Shown here: piece by piece, positions 25,591 to 34,108 of the stretch
Layout of the letters: each line of letters begins with the position of its first letter
Numbering within the stretch: position 1 is the stretch's first letter
DNA from: Kiloniella litopenaei
GTDB lineage: Bacteria; Pseudomonadota; Alphaproteobacteria; Kiloniellales; Kiloniellaceae
Direction of reading: 5' to 3'
DNA: 64,000 nt
Assembly (NCBI RefSeq): GCF_000982415.1
Contig: NZ_LANI01000001.1
Span: 248,001 to 312,000, forward strand
Program-made: the position numbers and the translations under genes
Notes under the pieces: model-generated
Told to the model about the DNA's origin: nothing
The model's database searches: none
The model's input: the letters and a program-made list of their open reading frames with translations, nothing else

Positions 25591-27315
25591 CTAATTGATA
25601 AACTTCTCATAACTCCGACAAGCAATATCACTTCCAAACAAACAGCTCTCTTTATAATAAGAAATTGCTTTTGTTATGTTTTTCTCAACACCTAAACCTT
25701 GGCTACTTACATTCCCCATGTAAACGCATGATTCAACTATGCCACTGCGACAAAAACGTTCTTGTTGTTGGGCTAATTTTTTTTCAGGTTTTATGTGACC
25801 GTAAAGGTACAAGAAAGATAAACCATCACAACCTTTTTGTAATTTTCCATCACACGCCAATTTAAAAGCATTAAACGAGGCTCTGTAATCTCTTGTTACT
25901 CTCGTCCCCTGTTTAAAAGCTTCACCTAGATATAAGCAGGCAGCATATATATTTTTTTTACAGTCTTTATCAATCCGAGAAATTGAAACTGTTTCGTAAT
26001 TCACTGATGTATCATCTGTATTATTTTTTTTACCCTTATAAAGGCCGGATAACTGTATACAACCAGAGGCATTTGCACCTACAAAACAAGATTTCCTGTA
26101 AGCATCTTCGGCAAGAGCATAACTCTTTTCAACACCTTTTCCACTTATATACATCTCGCCAATTTTATCACACGCCTGATAAATATTCTCATCGCAAGCT
26201 TTGTCATAAAGAGTTGCTATTTTCTCCGCTTCGCTATCAGATCTATTGAAACGCCTCAAAAAACCCGCCAAATTATAACAACCGATAGGTTCATTTTGGT
26301 CACAAGCTAGTTGAAAATAACGGATAGCTTTTTCTTCATCACGCGCAACAACATTCCCCAAAATATGTTTGGTTCCGAGATATGTACATTTTATTGCATC
26401 ACCATTTTCACACTGGGTTTCATAATTTTGTATGTATTTCAAAGCTTCCCGTTTTTTACCTGCTTCGTTCATATTTGCGATCGAAATCTTCGTATCGAAC
26501 TTATCCTCACCAAGTGAATTAAGCCTTTTCAAAGAAGAACAGCTGCGTCTATTTTCTAAAGCACATCCCTTCCTGTAATAAGCAACTGAATTAACATAAT
26601 TTCGTTCAATCCCGAGACCTTGGATGTACATAAATGATAAATACTTACAACCATCACTTTCTGTTAGGTCACAAATTTGGTGTGTCTCGATGATCTTCTG
26701 ATCACGCTTTTTCCCAACATCCATGCCCTTTTCATGAAGAAACCCCAAATACAAGCAACTGTCCCCACCACCTGCTTCACAAGAAGAGTTTAAAAGATCA
26801 ACAGCCTTTTTCCTGTCTTGATCGACACCACGCCCAATAGAATAAAAGAAAGCAGCAGCTGCACACCCCTTAAAAAAACCACCGTCACATGCTTTTTTAA
26901 AATTAGCAAAAGCAAGATATTCATTACGGTTTAAGGCTTCGCCTTTGTTGTACATACTACCAAGATGAAAACAGTCTTCTGCGTTGCCATTTTTGCAAGA
27001 TTCTGTATACAGAGTGACACGCTTTTTATCATTATCCCACTTCTGTTTAACGCTGATAGTTTTTTTACAAGCTAGCTGATAACCACTTTCACAAGCCAAA
27101 TTAAAATATTCTAAGGCCTTACGAACATCAGGTAAGAGTCTGCTACCCGGAATGTATAATTCTCCTAGTTGATAACAGCCGACAGCGTCCCCCTGTTCAC
27201 ATTTTTCTTTTAAACTCGTTACGGCTGAATCTTCATATTTATTAGAATAAGACGGATTATTAATAAATAAAACTAATACAGGAATCAAAAAAGATACAAA
27301 CTTGAATAATGGCAT
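25591..27315 (-). CDS. exported Sel1-repeat protein (574 aa)
   Basis: Signal peptide at 1-24 (FVSFLIPVLVLFINNPSYS). The rest is about a dozen Sel1-type helical repeats with the pattern Y-x-x-A-C-x-x-G-x-x-x-G-C-x-x-L-G-x-x-Y-x-x-G, for example GCYQLGELYIPGS, DCFHLGSMYNKG, SCLYLGFLHEKG and ACDKIGEMYISGKGV. Many repeats carry two Cys at fixed spacing, as in the Helicobacter cysteine-rich (Hcp) subgroup, suggesting disulfide-stabilised repeats in the periplasm. Sel1 proteins mediate protein-protein contacts. A+T-rich codon use, and the gene is flanked by the 28-bp direct repeat. A shorter relative lies at 31388-32278. Confidence 0.88.
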   Translation of the reverse strand: MPLFKFVSFLIPVLVLFINNPSYSNKYEDSAVTSLKEKCEQGDAVGCYQLGELYIPGSRLLPDVRKALEYFNLACESGYQLACKKTISVKQKWDNDKKRVTLYTESCKNGNAEDCFHLGSMYNKGEALNRNEYLAFANFKKACDGGFFKGCAAAAFFYSIGRGVDQDRKKAVDLLNSSCEAGGGDSCLYLGFLHEKGMDVGKKRDQKIIETHQICDLTESDGCKYLSFMYIQGLGIERNYVNSVAYYRKGCALENRRSCSSLKRLNSLGEDKFDTKISIANMNEAGKKREALKYIQNYETQCENGDAIKCTYLGTKHILGNVVARDEEKAIRYFQLACDQNEPIGCYNLAGFLRRFNRSDSEAEKIATLYDKACDENIYQACDKIGEMYISGKGVEKSYALAEDAYRKSCFVGANASGCIQLSGLYKGKKNNTDDTSVNYETVSISRIDKDCKKNIYAACLYLGEAFKQGTRVTRDYRASFNAFKLACDGKLQKGCDGLSFLYLYGHIKPEKKLAQQQERFCRSGIVESCVYMGNVSSQGLGVEKNITKAISYYKESCLFGSDIACRSYEKFIN

Positions 27316-27413
27316 AAGACCATAGCCTTAATAGGAGAATTACAAATACAACAACTTACGTTAAGTAAATCAACTTCGATTGGCAACTATTGGCTCAAAG
27401 CTTTCATCTTCAT

Positions 27414-27441
27414 CTCACCCCCGCCAGCGAAGCACGCGCTT
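27414..27441. repeat. 28-bp imperfect direct repeat, copy 2
   Basis: Matches 25174-25201 at 27 of 28 positions (the single mismatch is A/C at 25195/27435). Covers the stop codon and last codons of the ABC permease gene. Confidence 0.9.
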
Positions 27442-28260
27442 TTCAATCAATCCGATGGCTGAATTCACGAACACACCAAGGATAGAAAGAATGGCAACAC
27501 CTGTGAAAAGGCGTTCGAGGTCATAGAGTGATCCGGCCTGGAGGATATAGGCACCGATGCCGTATTCTGCGCCCAGCATTTCAGCGGCAACCAACAGGAT
27601 AATGGCGATGGCAAGGGCAATGCGCAGGCCCGATAGAATGCCCGCCATGGCCCCCGGCAGGACGATTTTGCGCACGATGGAAAACCACGCGAGGTTAAAG
27701 CTCTGCCCCATGCGGATCAGGCCGCGGTCCACATTGTCCACGGCCCCATAGGTAGCAACGACCATGGGCGTAAAGGTGCCAAAGGCAATCAGTGCGTACT
27801 TGGAGGCTTCGTCAATGCCAAACCATATCACAAACAGCGGTAACAGCGCGATCTTGGGCACCGGGAAAAGCGCCGCGATCAAGGGAACCAGCCCGGCGCG
27901 AACATAGGAAAAGAGGCCAATGGCAATCCCTAAGCTGACACCCAGCGCCGTTCCGATGGCTGCTCCGATGACAAAGCGGGTCAAACTCGGCACCAGATGC
28001 GTCCACAACAACCCCGAGCGATAGAGTTCGACAAAGGTATTGAAAACATCCGATGGCTTGGGAATTGTCAGGGCCGATATAAGCCCGATACGGGTTCCGG
28101 CTTCGAGCACCGCAATCAGGACGGCAAACACGACAAAGCCCATCCACGGCCGGGACACCGGGGCAAAGCCACCACCCCGAAAGGCAACAGGCTGTTGCTT
28201 TGTCGCCAAATGAGAGCCGGGAGTTTGTTTCATATGATCAATATTTGACTTATCAGGCAT
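27415..28260 (-). CDS. ABC transporter permease, nitrate/sulfonate/taurine type
   Basis: Protein of 281 aa with a polar N-terminus of about 35 residues and six membrane helices of the BPD_transp_1 fold. The EAA-like loop reads GAVDNVDRGLIRMGQSFN, and FSIVRKIVLPGAMAGILSGLRIALA matches the SsuC/TauC subfamily. It pairs with the ATPase encoded just upstream; the reading frames overlap by eight bases. Importer of a sulfonate-, nitrate- or thiamine-precursor-like solute; the substrate is not defined by sequence alone. Confidence 0.92.
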   Translation of the reverse strand: MPDKSNIDHMKQTPGSHLATKQQPVAFRGGGFAPVSRPWMGFVVFAVLIAVLEAGTRIGLISALTIPKPSDVFNTFVELYRSGLLWTHLVPSLTRFVIGAAIGTALGVSLGIAIGLFSYVRAGLVPLIAALFPVPKIALLPLFVIWFGIDEASKYALIAFGTFTPMVVATYGAVDNVDRGLIRMGQSFNLAWFSIVRKIVLPGAMAGILSGLRIALAIAIILLVAAEMLGAEYGIGAYILQAGSLYDLERLFTGVAILSILGVFVNSAIGLIEKRVLRWRG

Positions 28261-29020
28261 TGATCAACTCCGCATCGGCGGCCATGGCCTCGTCCCGCAT
28301 CATCTGCCACAGGGCATTTTGCGTCTGTTCCAGATCGGGGTCGGCGTGCCCGCGTTCTGACAAGGGCTTGTCAATCGTCACGATTTCGCGGATTTCACCC
28401 GGACGGCGGGACAGCACAACAATTCTATGCCCCAGACGCACAGCCTCGGCCAGATTGTGGGTCACATAAACTGCGGTAAAGGGCTTGCGGGTCCAGAGCG
28501 AGACAATATCGTCCATCAAAAGTTCGCGGGTTTGACTGTCCAGCGCCGAAAGGGGTTCATCCATCAACATCACGGCGGGGTTCACCGCCAATGCACGGGC
28601 GATGGCGACGCGCTGTTTCATGCCACCGGAAATCTGTTTGGGGAAAACATCGGCAAAATCGCTGAGTTTGCAACGCTCAAGCACATTATTGATGATATCC
28701 TGGCTTTCTGCTTGCCTCATCCCGTGATCTTCCAGAACCAGCGAAATGTTTCCCGCCACCGTGCGCCACGGCAACAGGGCAAAGTCCTGAAAGACATAGG
28801 TCAACGGATTGAGGCACCCTTCGGGGACATCACCGACCTGAAGAATATCCCCTGACGTCGGCCGTTCCAACCCGCCGATCAGACGCAACAGCGTTGATTT
28901 CCCGCAACCGGACGGTCCGACAATACAAACGATCTGTCCCGAAGCGATATCCAGATTTATATCGCGCAGAACTTCCCGATCGCCGTAACGATGATGAATG
29001 CCCGCCAGCTTAATATCCAT
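28253..29020 (-). CDS. ABC transporter ATP-binding protein, SsuB/TauB type
   Basis: Protein of 255 aa with Walker A GPSGCGKST (36-44), Q-loop YVFQDFALLPWRTV, signature ISGGMKQRVAIARAL, Walker B VMLMDEPLSALD and the switch histidine in YVTHNLAEAVRLG. This is the nitrate/sulfonate/taurine import family. It overlaps the permease gene by eight bases. A hairpin with a T-run separates it from the upstream binding-protein gene. Confidence 0.93.
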   Translation of the reverse strand: MDIKLAGIHHRYGDREVLRDINLDIASGQIVCIVGPSGCGKSTLLRLIGGLERPTSGDILQVGDVPEGCLNPLTYVFQDFALLPWRTVAGNISLVLEDHGMRQAESQDIINNVLERCKLSDFADVFPKQISGGMKQRVAIARALAVNPAVMLMDEPLSALDSQTRELLMDDIVSLWTRKPFTAVYVTHNLAEAVRLGHRIVVLSRRPGEIREIVTIDKPLSERGHADPDLEQTQNALWQMMRDEAMAADAELINA

Positions 29021-29036
29021 AGTGCCAACTTTTCAC

Positions 29037-29075
29037 AACTAAACAAAAGCAGCGGAGTATGAAACTCCGCCGCTT
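29037..29075 (-). terminator. intercistronic hairpin, partial terminator or attenuator
   Basis: GCGGAGT (29052-29058) / ACTCCGC (29064-29070), extended by AAGC/GCTT with one mismatch. Read on the minus strand, the stem is followed by TTTTGTTT. It sits between the binding-protein gene and the ATPase gene, so it probably lets the binding protein be made in excess of the membrane parts. Confidence 0.75.
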
Positions 29076-29133
29076 GAAATCAACAGCTGACAGGGCATTT
29101 CACATCACCTGTCAACAAATCAGCGTCATACCT

Positions 29134-30162
29134 TCAAAGGGTTTTGACATAACTACTATCAACCAACTGATCCAGACCGATTGTCCCGCTCACCAGCTTT
29201 TCAGATTTAAACCAGTTCAGTTGCTTTTCGATTGACCCAACATTCATTGCCACGCCCGGGTTCAGGCGCATGGACCCGTTAATGATTGACTTGGCTGCCT
29301 TTTCCCGTGGCTTGTCGGCATAAACATACTGGTGGATCAAATCGACCATTTCTTCGCGCCCTGCATCCCCCAACGTGCCATCAACCATAGCGGCGTTATA
29401 ATCGGCGATGCCTTTGCTGTAGGCCGCGATAAAATCCCGGGTCATTTCCGGTTCTTCCGCCGCATTCTTTGCCGAGGTAAAAGCCGTCGTGACCTGATAG
29501 TTCGGCAGATAGTCAGACACATCACCAATAATGTGAACAGCCCCGGACCCGGCAAGGGGCTTGGCAATGTGCGGGACAATCGACCAGGCATCAATCTGTC
29601 CGGTTTTCAGTGCGCCGATAATAGCCCCGACCTTTTGAAGCGGCTTGAATTTCAGGCCGATACCTTCCTTCGCAGCAATCTGAGAGCCCATGTAATGAAA
29701 CGAAGACCCGGCCGTGGTCATGCCAAAGGTTTTGCCATCCAGCTTGTCCGGTGATGTCACCCCGGCCTTGAAGGCCGCATCGGACACCAGTATTTTCTGA
29801 CCATCAATGCCCTGTTCTTCTGACAGAACACCGCCGATAACCTTGATCGCGCCTTTGTCCGCCAGTGAAATCAAACCGCCGGAAATCGCCGTCACGGCAA
29901 AATCAACATCGCCGGATGCAATGGCTACTGCCATGGGGGTTGCAGCCTGAAAGAACTTCAGTTCAACATCCAGCCCCATTTCCTGAAAGTATCCCCGTTC
30001 CAGCGCAATGAAGCTTGCCGCATGGCTGGTAAAACGAAGTGCCCCAACGGTAATTTTACGGTTCTTGGCAAAGGCAGGTGTTGCCAGTGTAGATGCCGCA
30101 ACAGAAGAGGCAGCCAAGGTGCCGCCCATCAAGGCAAGTGCTTCACGACGGTTCAGTTTCAT
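29134..30162 (-). CDS. ABC transporter substrate-binding protein, NMT1/SsuA-like, Tat-exported
   Basis: Protein of 342 aa. The N-terminus LNRREALALMGG carries a twin-arginine motif and the signal ends PAFA-KN at about 33. The mature protein has the NMT1/THI5-like fold: ALRFTSHAASFIALERGYFQEMGLDVE, then FQAATPMAVAIASGDVDFAV, the usual pattern for sulfonate, nitrate or pyrimidine binding. It is the first gene of the importer set with the ATPase and permease. No TPP riboswitch is visible upstream. Confidence 0.92.
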   Translation of the reverse strand: MKLNRREALALMGGTLAASSVAASTLATPAFAKNRKITVGALRFTSHAASFIALERGYFQEMGLDVELKFFQAATPMAVAIASGDVDFAVTAISGGLISLADKGAIKVIGGVLSEEQGIDGQKILVSDAAFKAGVTSPDKLDGKTFGMTTAGSSFHYMGSQIAAKEGIGLKFKPLQKVGAIIGALKTGQIDAWSIVPHIAKPLAGSGAVHIIGDVSDYLPNYQVTTAFTSAKNAAEEPEMTRDFIAAYSKGIADYNAAMVDGTLGDAGREEMVDLIHQYVYADKPREKAAKSIINGSMRLNPGVAMNVGSIEKQLNWFKSEKLVSGTIGLDQLVDSSYVKTL

Positions 30163-30448
30163 TTTTTCAAGCCTTTGTTCATTGGTCGCAGCAATCTTAA
30201 TTTAATATCATCACACCCCTTTTATAACAGGGAATGGATAATGACGAGACAACTGCAATTTCAGGTTATTTTTGACACAAGTCAGAATGAATTCAGGGGA
30301 AAGTTGTGCCTAACTTTCTGCATCTGGTCAAGTTATGCGGACTGAACCGTACCAATAAATCCTTGCACCACGGACAATGGCAGATAACTATTCACTTCTA
30401 ACAAACGCAGTATTATGCATTACAAATCCATAACTTAGGGGTAACACT

Positions 30449-31342
30449 ATGGCACGCATTGCATTTTTGGGAACCGGCCTGATGGGCACGGGTATGGCCG
30501 GGCGGCTTATTGATGCGGGACATGATGTGCATGTGTTTAACCGGACCCGCGAAAAGGCTATGCCCCTGGTGGAACGTGGTGCTACGCTGGCCGCTTCTCC
30601 CGCACAGGCGGCACAGGATGCAGATGCGATCTTTGTCATGGTGGGGGATGATGTTGCCTCTCAAGCCATGTGGATGGGACCTGACGGGGTGTTAAGTACC
30701 GATCTCAGGCCCGGTACTTTGGCAATAGAGTGTTCAACCCTGTCTCATGACTGGGTCGAAGACCTGTCCAGTGCTGCAAAAAACAAAGGGCTGGATTATC
30801 TCGACTGTCCTGTGACCGGGCTGCCCGATGCGGCGGCAAACGGTCAGCTCACCCTTTTTCTGGGCGGCGAACCAAGTACCATTGAAAAAGCCCGACCCTA
30901 TCTGGAAAGCATTTCATCAAACCAGCTCCATTTTGGCGCTATAGGGTCAGGCACGGCCTATAAGCTGATCGTCAACCTTATGGGGTCGATACAGATCGCC
31001 GCAGCGGCAGAGGGCTTGATCACCGCCGAACGCGCCGGGTTGGACCTCAACCTTGTGGCAAAAGCCCTCGGCATGGGCGGATGCGGCAGCCCACAGGTCG
31101 CCCGGAACGCCCCCCTGATGGTTAAGGGTAACCACGAAAAAGATGTTCTCTTTTCAACCAAGTGGCGCCTGAAAGATACGGATTATGGCCTGAAATACGC
31201 CCACAAACTTGGCCTGTCCCCACAAATCGCTGCCGCCACTCTTGATGCGTTTCAGGCAGCTATGGACGATGGCTACGCAGCCTCGGCAGAAACCAAAGTT
31301 ATTGATGCACTGCGAAAACGATTGCCTGCATCAAAGGGATGA
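30449..31342 (+). CDS. NAD(P)-dependent beta-hydroxyacid dehydrogenase (3-hydroxyisobutyrate dehydrogenase family)
   Basis: Protein of 297 aa with the nucleotide motif GTGLMGTGMAGRL (8-20), the family signature near DCPVTGLPDAAANGQL (119-134; the usual S-G-G is T-G-L here) and the catalytic Lys172 in GSGTAYKLIVNLM. The Arg at 32 (FNRTREK) favours NADP. Cytosolic. Related enzymes act on 3-hydroxyisobutyrate, tartronate semialdehyde, glyoxylate or succinic semialdehyde; the changed substrate loop leaves this one open. Divergent from the ABC importer, so possibly linked to use of its substrate. Confidence 0.88.
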   Translation: MARIAFLGTGLMGTGMAGRLIDAGHDVHVFNRTREKAMPLVERGATLAASPAQAAQDADAIFVMVGDDVASQAMWMGPDGVLSTDLRPGTLAIECSTLSHDWVEDLSSAAKNKGLDYLDCPVTGLPDAAANGQLTLFLGGEPSTIEKARPYLESISSNQLHFGAIGSGTAYKLIVNLMGSIQIAAAAEGLITAERAGLDLNLVAKALGMGGCGSPQVARNAPLMVKGNHEKDVLFSTKWRLKDTDYGLKYAHKLGLSPQIAAATLDAFQAAMDDGYAASAETKVIDALRKRLPASKG

Positions 31343-31387
31343 GTTTGAACATTTCGTCGTCGCTAATCTGGGAAAATTATATAGTAA

Positions 31388-32278
31388 CTAAAATACTTTT
31401 TGCTTCTTGCGCTTTTTTATTTCCTTTACCTTTTCACACGCCAAGGAAAAATCACCACGACAGGATTTTTGATATAATACATAGGCTTTGTCTTCATCGA
31501 CAGGCACTGTAAGTCCCTGAGCATACATCCACCCCAGATTATTACATCCTGCTGCTAAACCACCATCACAAGCCCGCTGATATAGTGAAAATGCTTTGGT
31601 ATAGTCATGTTCAACACCCCGTCCTTCTGCATAGGAAAGACCAAGCTTATAGCAACCTAAAAGTTCACCTTCCCGGCACAGTATCTCAAAGATTTCAACT
31701 GATTTAAGTTCATCTTTTTTAACACCGATACCTTGCTTGTATTTATTGGCAAGATGAAAACACGACCAACGTACACCATCAGCACATTTTTGTTCATAGT
31801 ATTCAACGGGTTTACGTCTTAATTCTTGTTCTTTTTTTATATATTCTACGACTTTAAGATGATTTGGTGAAAAATCATCATTCTTAGGATAAGTCGCGGC
31901 AGCTGCATAGCAACTAAAAGGCACCTCTAAAGAACATGCCTCTTTGAAATATATAAAAGCTTTTGCAGGATATTTTCGAACTCCCAGGCCTTGAGAATAC
32001 ATTAGCCCTATATTGTAACAGCCGAAACCTTGCCCTCCATTACAAGCTTTAGAAAAGGACGTTAAAGCTTTTTTTCCATCCGGCTTAGGTTCTTCCCCGC
32101 CCAAATACAAAATACCCAAGTCAACACAAGCTCCTAAATCTTCGTTATTACAAAGTAATTGAAGTTCATTAGCTTTATCGCTAACCGCGCTAGAATTGCT
32201 AACTGTCTGACAAGAAAACAACAAAAGCGCGCCGACACAAATAAACAGCCTTGTCATTAGTTTTCGAAAATTAATCAC
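31388..32278 (-). CDS. Sel1-repeat lipoprotein (296 aa)
   Basis: The signal peptide ends in a lipobox (ALLLFSCQ, Cys23), so the protein is probably lipid-anchored. About six Sel1 repeats follow, such as GCYNIGLMYSQGLGV, GCYKLGLSYAEGRGV and GCNNLGWMYAQGLTV, with the same paired-Cys pattern as the 574-aa protein at 25591-27315. The last 15 residues are very basic (KEIKKRKKQK). A+T-rich. The two Sel1 genes flank the ABC importer and may come from the same family expansion. Confidence 0.87.
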   Translation of the reverse strand: MINFRKLMTRLFICVGALLLFSCQTVSNSSAVSDKANELQLLCNNEDLGACVDLGILYLGGEEPKPDGKKALTSFSKACNGGQGFGCYNIGLMYSQGLGVRKYPAKAFIYFKEACSLEVPFSCYAAAATYPKNDDFSPNHLKVVEYIKKEQELRRKPVEYYEQKCADGVRWSCFHLANKYKQGIGVKKDELKSVEIFEILCREGELLGCYKLGLSYAEGRGVEHDYTKAFSLYQRACDGGLAAGCNNLGWMYAQGLTVPVDEDKAYVLYQKSCRGDFSLACEKVKEIKKRKKQKVF

Positions 32279-32415
32279 AACACCCCCTGTTGATATTTAT
32301 TCTAGTAATAGTTGCCTTGATAGCCAGAAACAAGCCTGAGTTGTTAAAGTTCGATTATTATACGGGTTTAATTTTTCACCTTGATTATTTCCCTACTTTT
32401 TGACAGCATCTGCGG

Positions 32416-32607
32416 CGATGGTTTCTGGATATCAAAGCTGAGTCCGGGATGAAAAGGGAACACGGTGCGGTGTAACCATCAGGTGCCAATTCCGTGACTG
32501 CCCCCGCAACTGTAAGCGGCGAGCTATTCTGAGATTAACCACTGCCCCAAAGGGGGCGGGAAGGTTCAGAAGATGCATCGACCCGCAAGTCAGGAGACCT
32601 GCCATCT
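32416..32607 (+). ncRNA. cobalamin (B12) riboswitch
   Basis: Closing stem GATGG (32417-32421) / CCATC (32602-32606). Conserved core pieces in order: AAAAGGGAACACGGTGCGG, GTGACTGCCCCCGCAACTGTAAGCGG as separate conserved blocks, CCACTG, GGGCGGGAAGG, and the B12 box AGTCAGGAGACCTGCC (32588-32603). It lies upstream of a FecCD/BtuCDF-type importer. In this class binding of adenosylcobalamin lowers expression. About 395 bases separate it from the first downstream start; I could not assign the expression platform. Confidence 0.96.
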
Positions 32608-33002
32608 TGTTATCAACGCGAACCGGGCGGGGTGCCTCGGAATGGGTGATAAAGATGGCTATCCGGCAATAACAAGCCGTGACCTCGTATCGCTGTTCGA
32701 TCCTCTCTGCCCAGGCACGGAGGGTGCTGTGGAAAAGAACACGAAACAAGAGTCATCAGACACGTTTCTCAAAAACTGTACTGATATTATCGACGAGCCC
32801 AAGATTTTCATCAGGCCAGATATCTTCAACAATCAGGGTCACACCAATAAAAGAGCAAGAACACAGATTCTTCTTTTGCCCCTTATGCATACCCAACCAA
32901 TGGGCGCAGCTATACCCTTGGGGGATTGCACTTTTGGAATACCCCCTGTAGAAACACTAAACTGAAACGTTATAACATAACAATTTCTAAATTTGATCCA
33001 AA
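32608..33002 (+). promoter_or_regulatory. long leader between riboswitch and transporter genes
   Basis: About 395 bases. The first 110 are G+C-rich and can fold (GTGCCT at 32630-32635 pairs with AGGCAC near 32711), probably part of the expression platform. An open frame runs through it (from ATG 32642) but its translation has no recognisable feature. No obvious terminator T-run was seen, so control may act on translation or through Rho. Confidence 0.4.
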
Positions 33003-34052
33003 ATGAAACATGCATCTCTACAGGATACATCCGGTTTGACCACACCCGATTCAGACGTCTGCGACATCGCGGCAAGGCCAAAAACCCGAATACCAGAAAA
33101 CGGAATACGAGAAAGCCGATCACCTGTGAACTTGTCATCAGAAAATTTGTCATTTGAGGTCCAATCAACTGAGGTCCAATCAACTGAGGACCAGTCATTA
33201 GAGACCCGGTCATCTGGGATCAGCCCCTCTGCAATCATGCCCGGCAATCCCCCTTTCCAAGCCCCCGAAGGTCAGAAATCTGCTTTGCTTGAGGCAAAAG
33301 AGCTTTCATGGGGACCAAAGGGCAAACCCGATCTGCTTTCAAACGTCAGTTTCCGCGCCGAACCCGGACGGGTTCTGGGTATTGTCGGGTCGAACGGTGC
33401 CGGAAAATCAACCCTGTTGCGCTTGCTCTATCGCTTTCACCAGCCTCGAACCGGGCAGGTATTGATAAACGACCAAGATATTTGGGGCATGTCACCGCGT
33501 TCAGCCGCGCAAAAAATTGCCGCCGTCCTACAGGAACAACCAACGGATTTTGCCCTGACAGTTTGGGAAATCGTTGCCTTGGGGCGTACCCCGCACCGTC
33601 GGGGTTTTGCCCAGGCTGGATCAGAAGATAAAGCGATCATTGAAAACGCCCTTGCGACCTTGAACCTACAGGACTTTGCCAAACGATCCTTTGGCACCTT
33701 GTCCGGCGGCGAACGCCAACGTGTTATGGTGGCCCGCGCACTGGCCCAGGAACCCCATATTCTTATTCTGGATGAGCCGACAAACCATCTGGATATTCGT
33801 CATCAGCTTGAAGTTCTATCGCTTTTGCGGCGTCTGAATATGACCATTATCACCAGCCTGCATGACCTCAACCTTGTGGGGGAACATACCGATGATGTTC
33901 TTGTTCTCGCCAATGGACAGTGCTTGGCCTTTGGGCCGTCAGATCAGGTTCTGACCGAACCTCTTGTGGATCAGGCCTTTGGGATCACCAGTCGCATCCA
34001 GCGCCTGATGCCCAGTGACCAACGCCACTTTACCTTTCACCTTGCCCGATAA
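33003..34052 (+). CDS. btuD: corrinoid/siderophore-type ABC transporter ATP-binding protein (BtuD-like)
   Basis: The FecE/BtuD-type ATPase domain starts at about residue 95: Walker A GSNGAGKST, Q-loop VLQEQPTDFAL, signature LSGGERQRV, Walker B ILILDEPTNHLDI and switch SLHDLN. Ahead of it is an unusual 90-residue polar extension containing pentapeptide repeats (SSENL-SFEVQ-STEVQ-STEDQ). An ATG at 33237 would remove most of it and give a normal length; neither start has a good Shine-Dalgarno sequence, so the start is uncertain. Placed behind a cobalamin riboswitch with binding-protein and permease genes, so import of B12 or another corrinoid is the likely function. Confidence 0.88.
   Translation: MKHASLQDTSGLTTPDSDVCDIAARPKTRIPENGIRESRSPVNLSSENLSFEVQSTEVQSTEDQSLETRSSGISPSAIMPGNPPFQAPEGQKSALLEAKELSWGPKGKPDLLSNVSFRAEPGRVLGIVGSNGAGKSTLLRLLYRFHQPRTGQVLINDQDIWGMSPRSAAQKIAAVLQEQPTDFALTVWEIVALGRTPHRRGFAQAGSEDKAIIENALATLNLQDFAKRSFGTLSGGERQRVMVARALAQEPHILILDEPTNHLDIRHQLEVLSLLRRLNMTIITSLHDLNLVGEHTDDVLVLANGQCLAFGPSDQVLTEPLVDQAFGITSRIQRLMPSDQRHFTFHLAR
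33126..33215 (+). repeat. 15-bp tandem repeat, about six units
   Basis: Two identical units GAGGTCCAATCAACT (33156-33170, 33171-33185) flanked by diverged units (33126-33140, 33141-33155, 33186-33200, 33201-33215) sharing the GTCATCT-like end. The length keeps the reading frame, giving a pentapeptide repeat in the N-terminal extension of the transporter ATPase. Confidence 0.85.
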
Positions 34053-34108
34053 ACGCCTTTTTTACGAGAGGCACCTTGAAAATCCCTTCTTAATTACTGG
34101 ATAAAAAG

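Noticed and set aside
30163-30448. TPP riboswitch ahead of the NMT1/THI5-like binding protein
   Set aside because: No CTGAGA core or partner sequence on the minus strand; the fold name alone does not imply a thiamine role.
32573-32965. Open frame starting within the cobalamin riboswitch
   Set aside because: Overlaps the conserved riboswitch core and its translation has no recognisable feature; an internal start at 32642 is no better.
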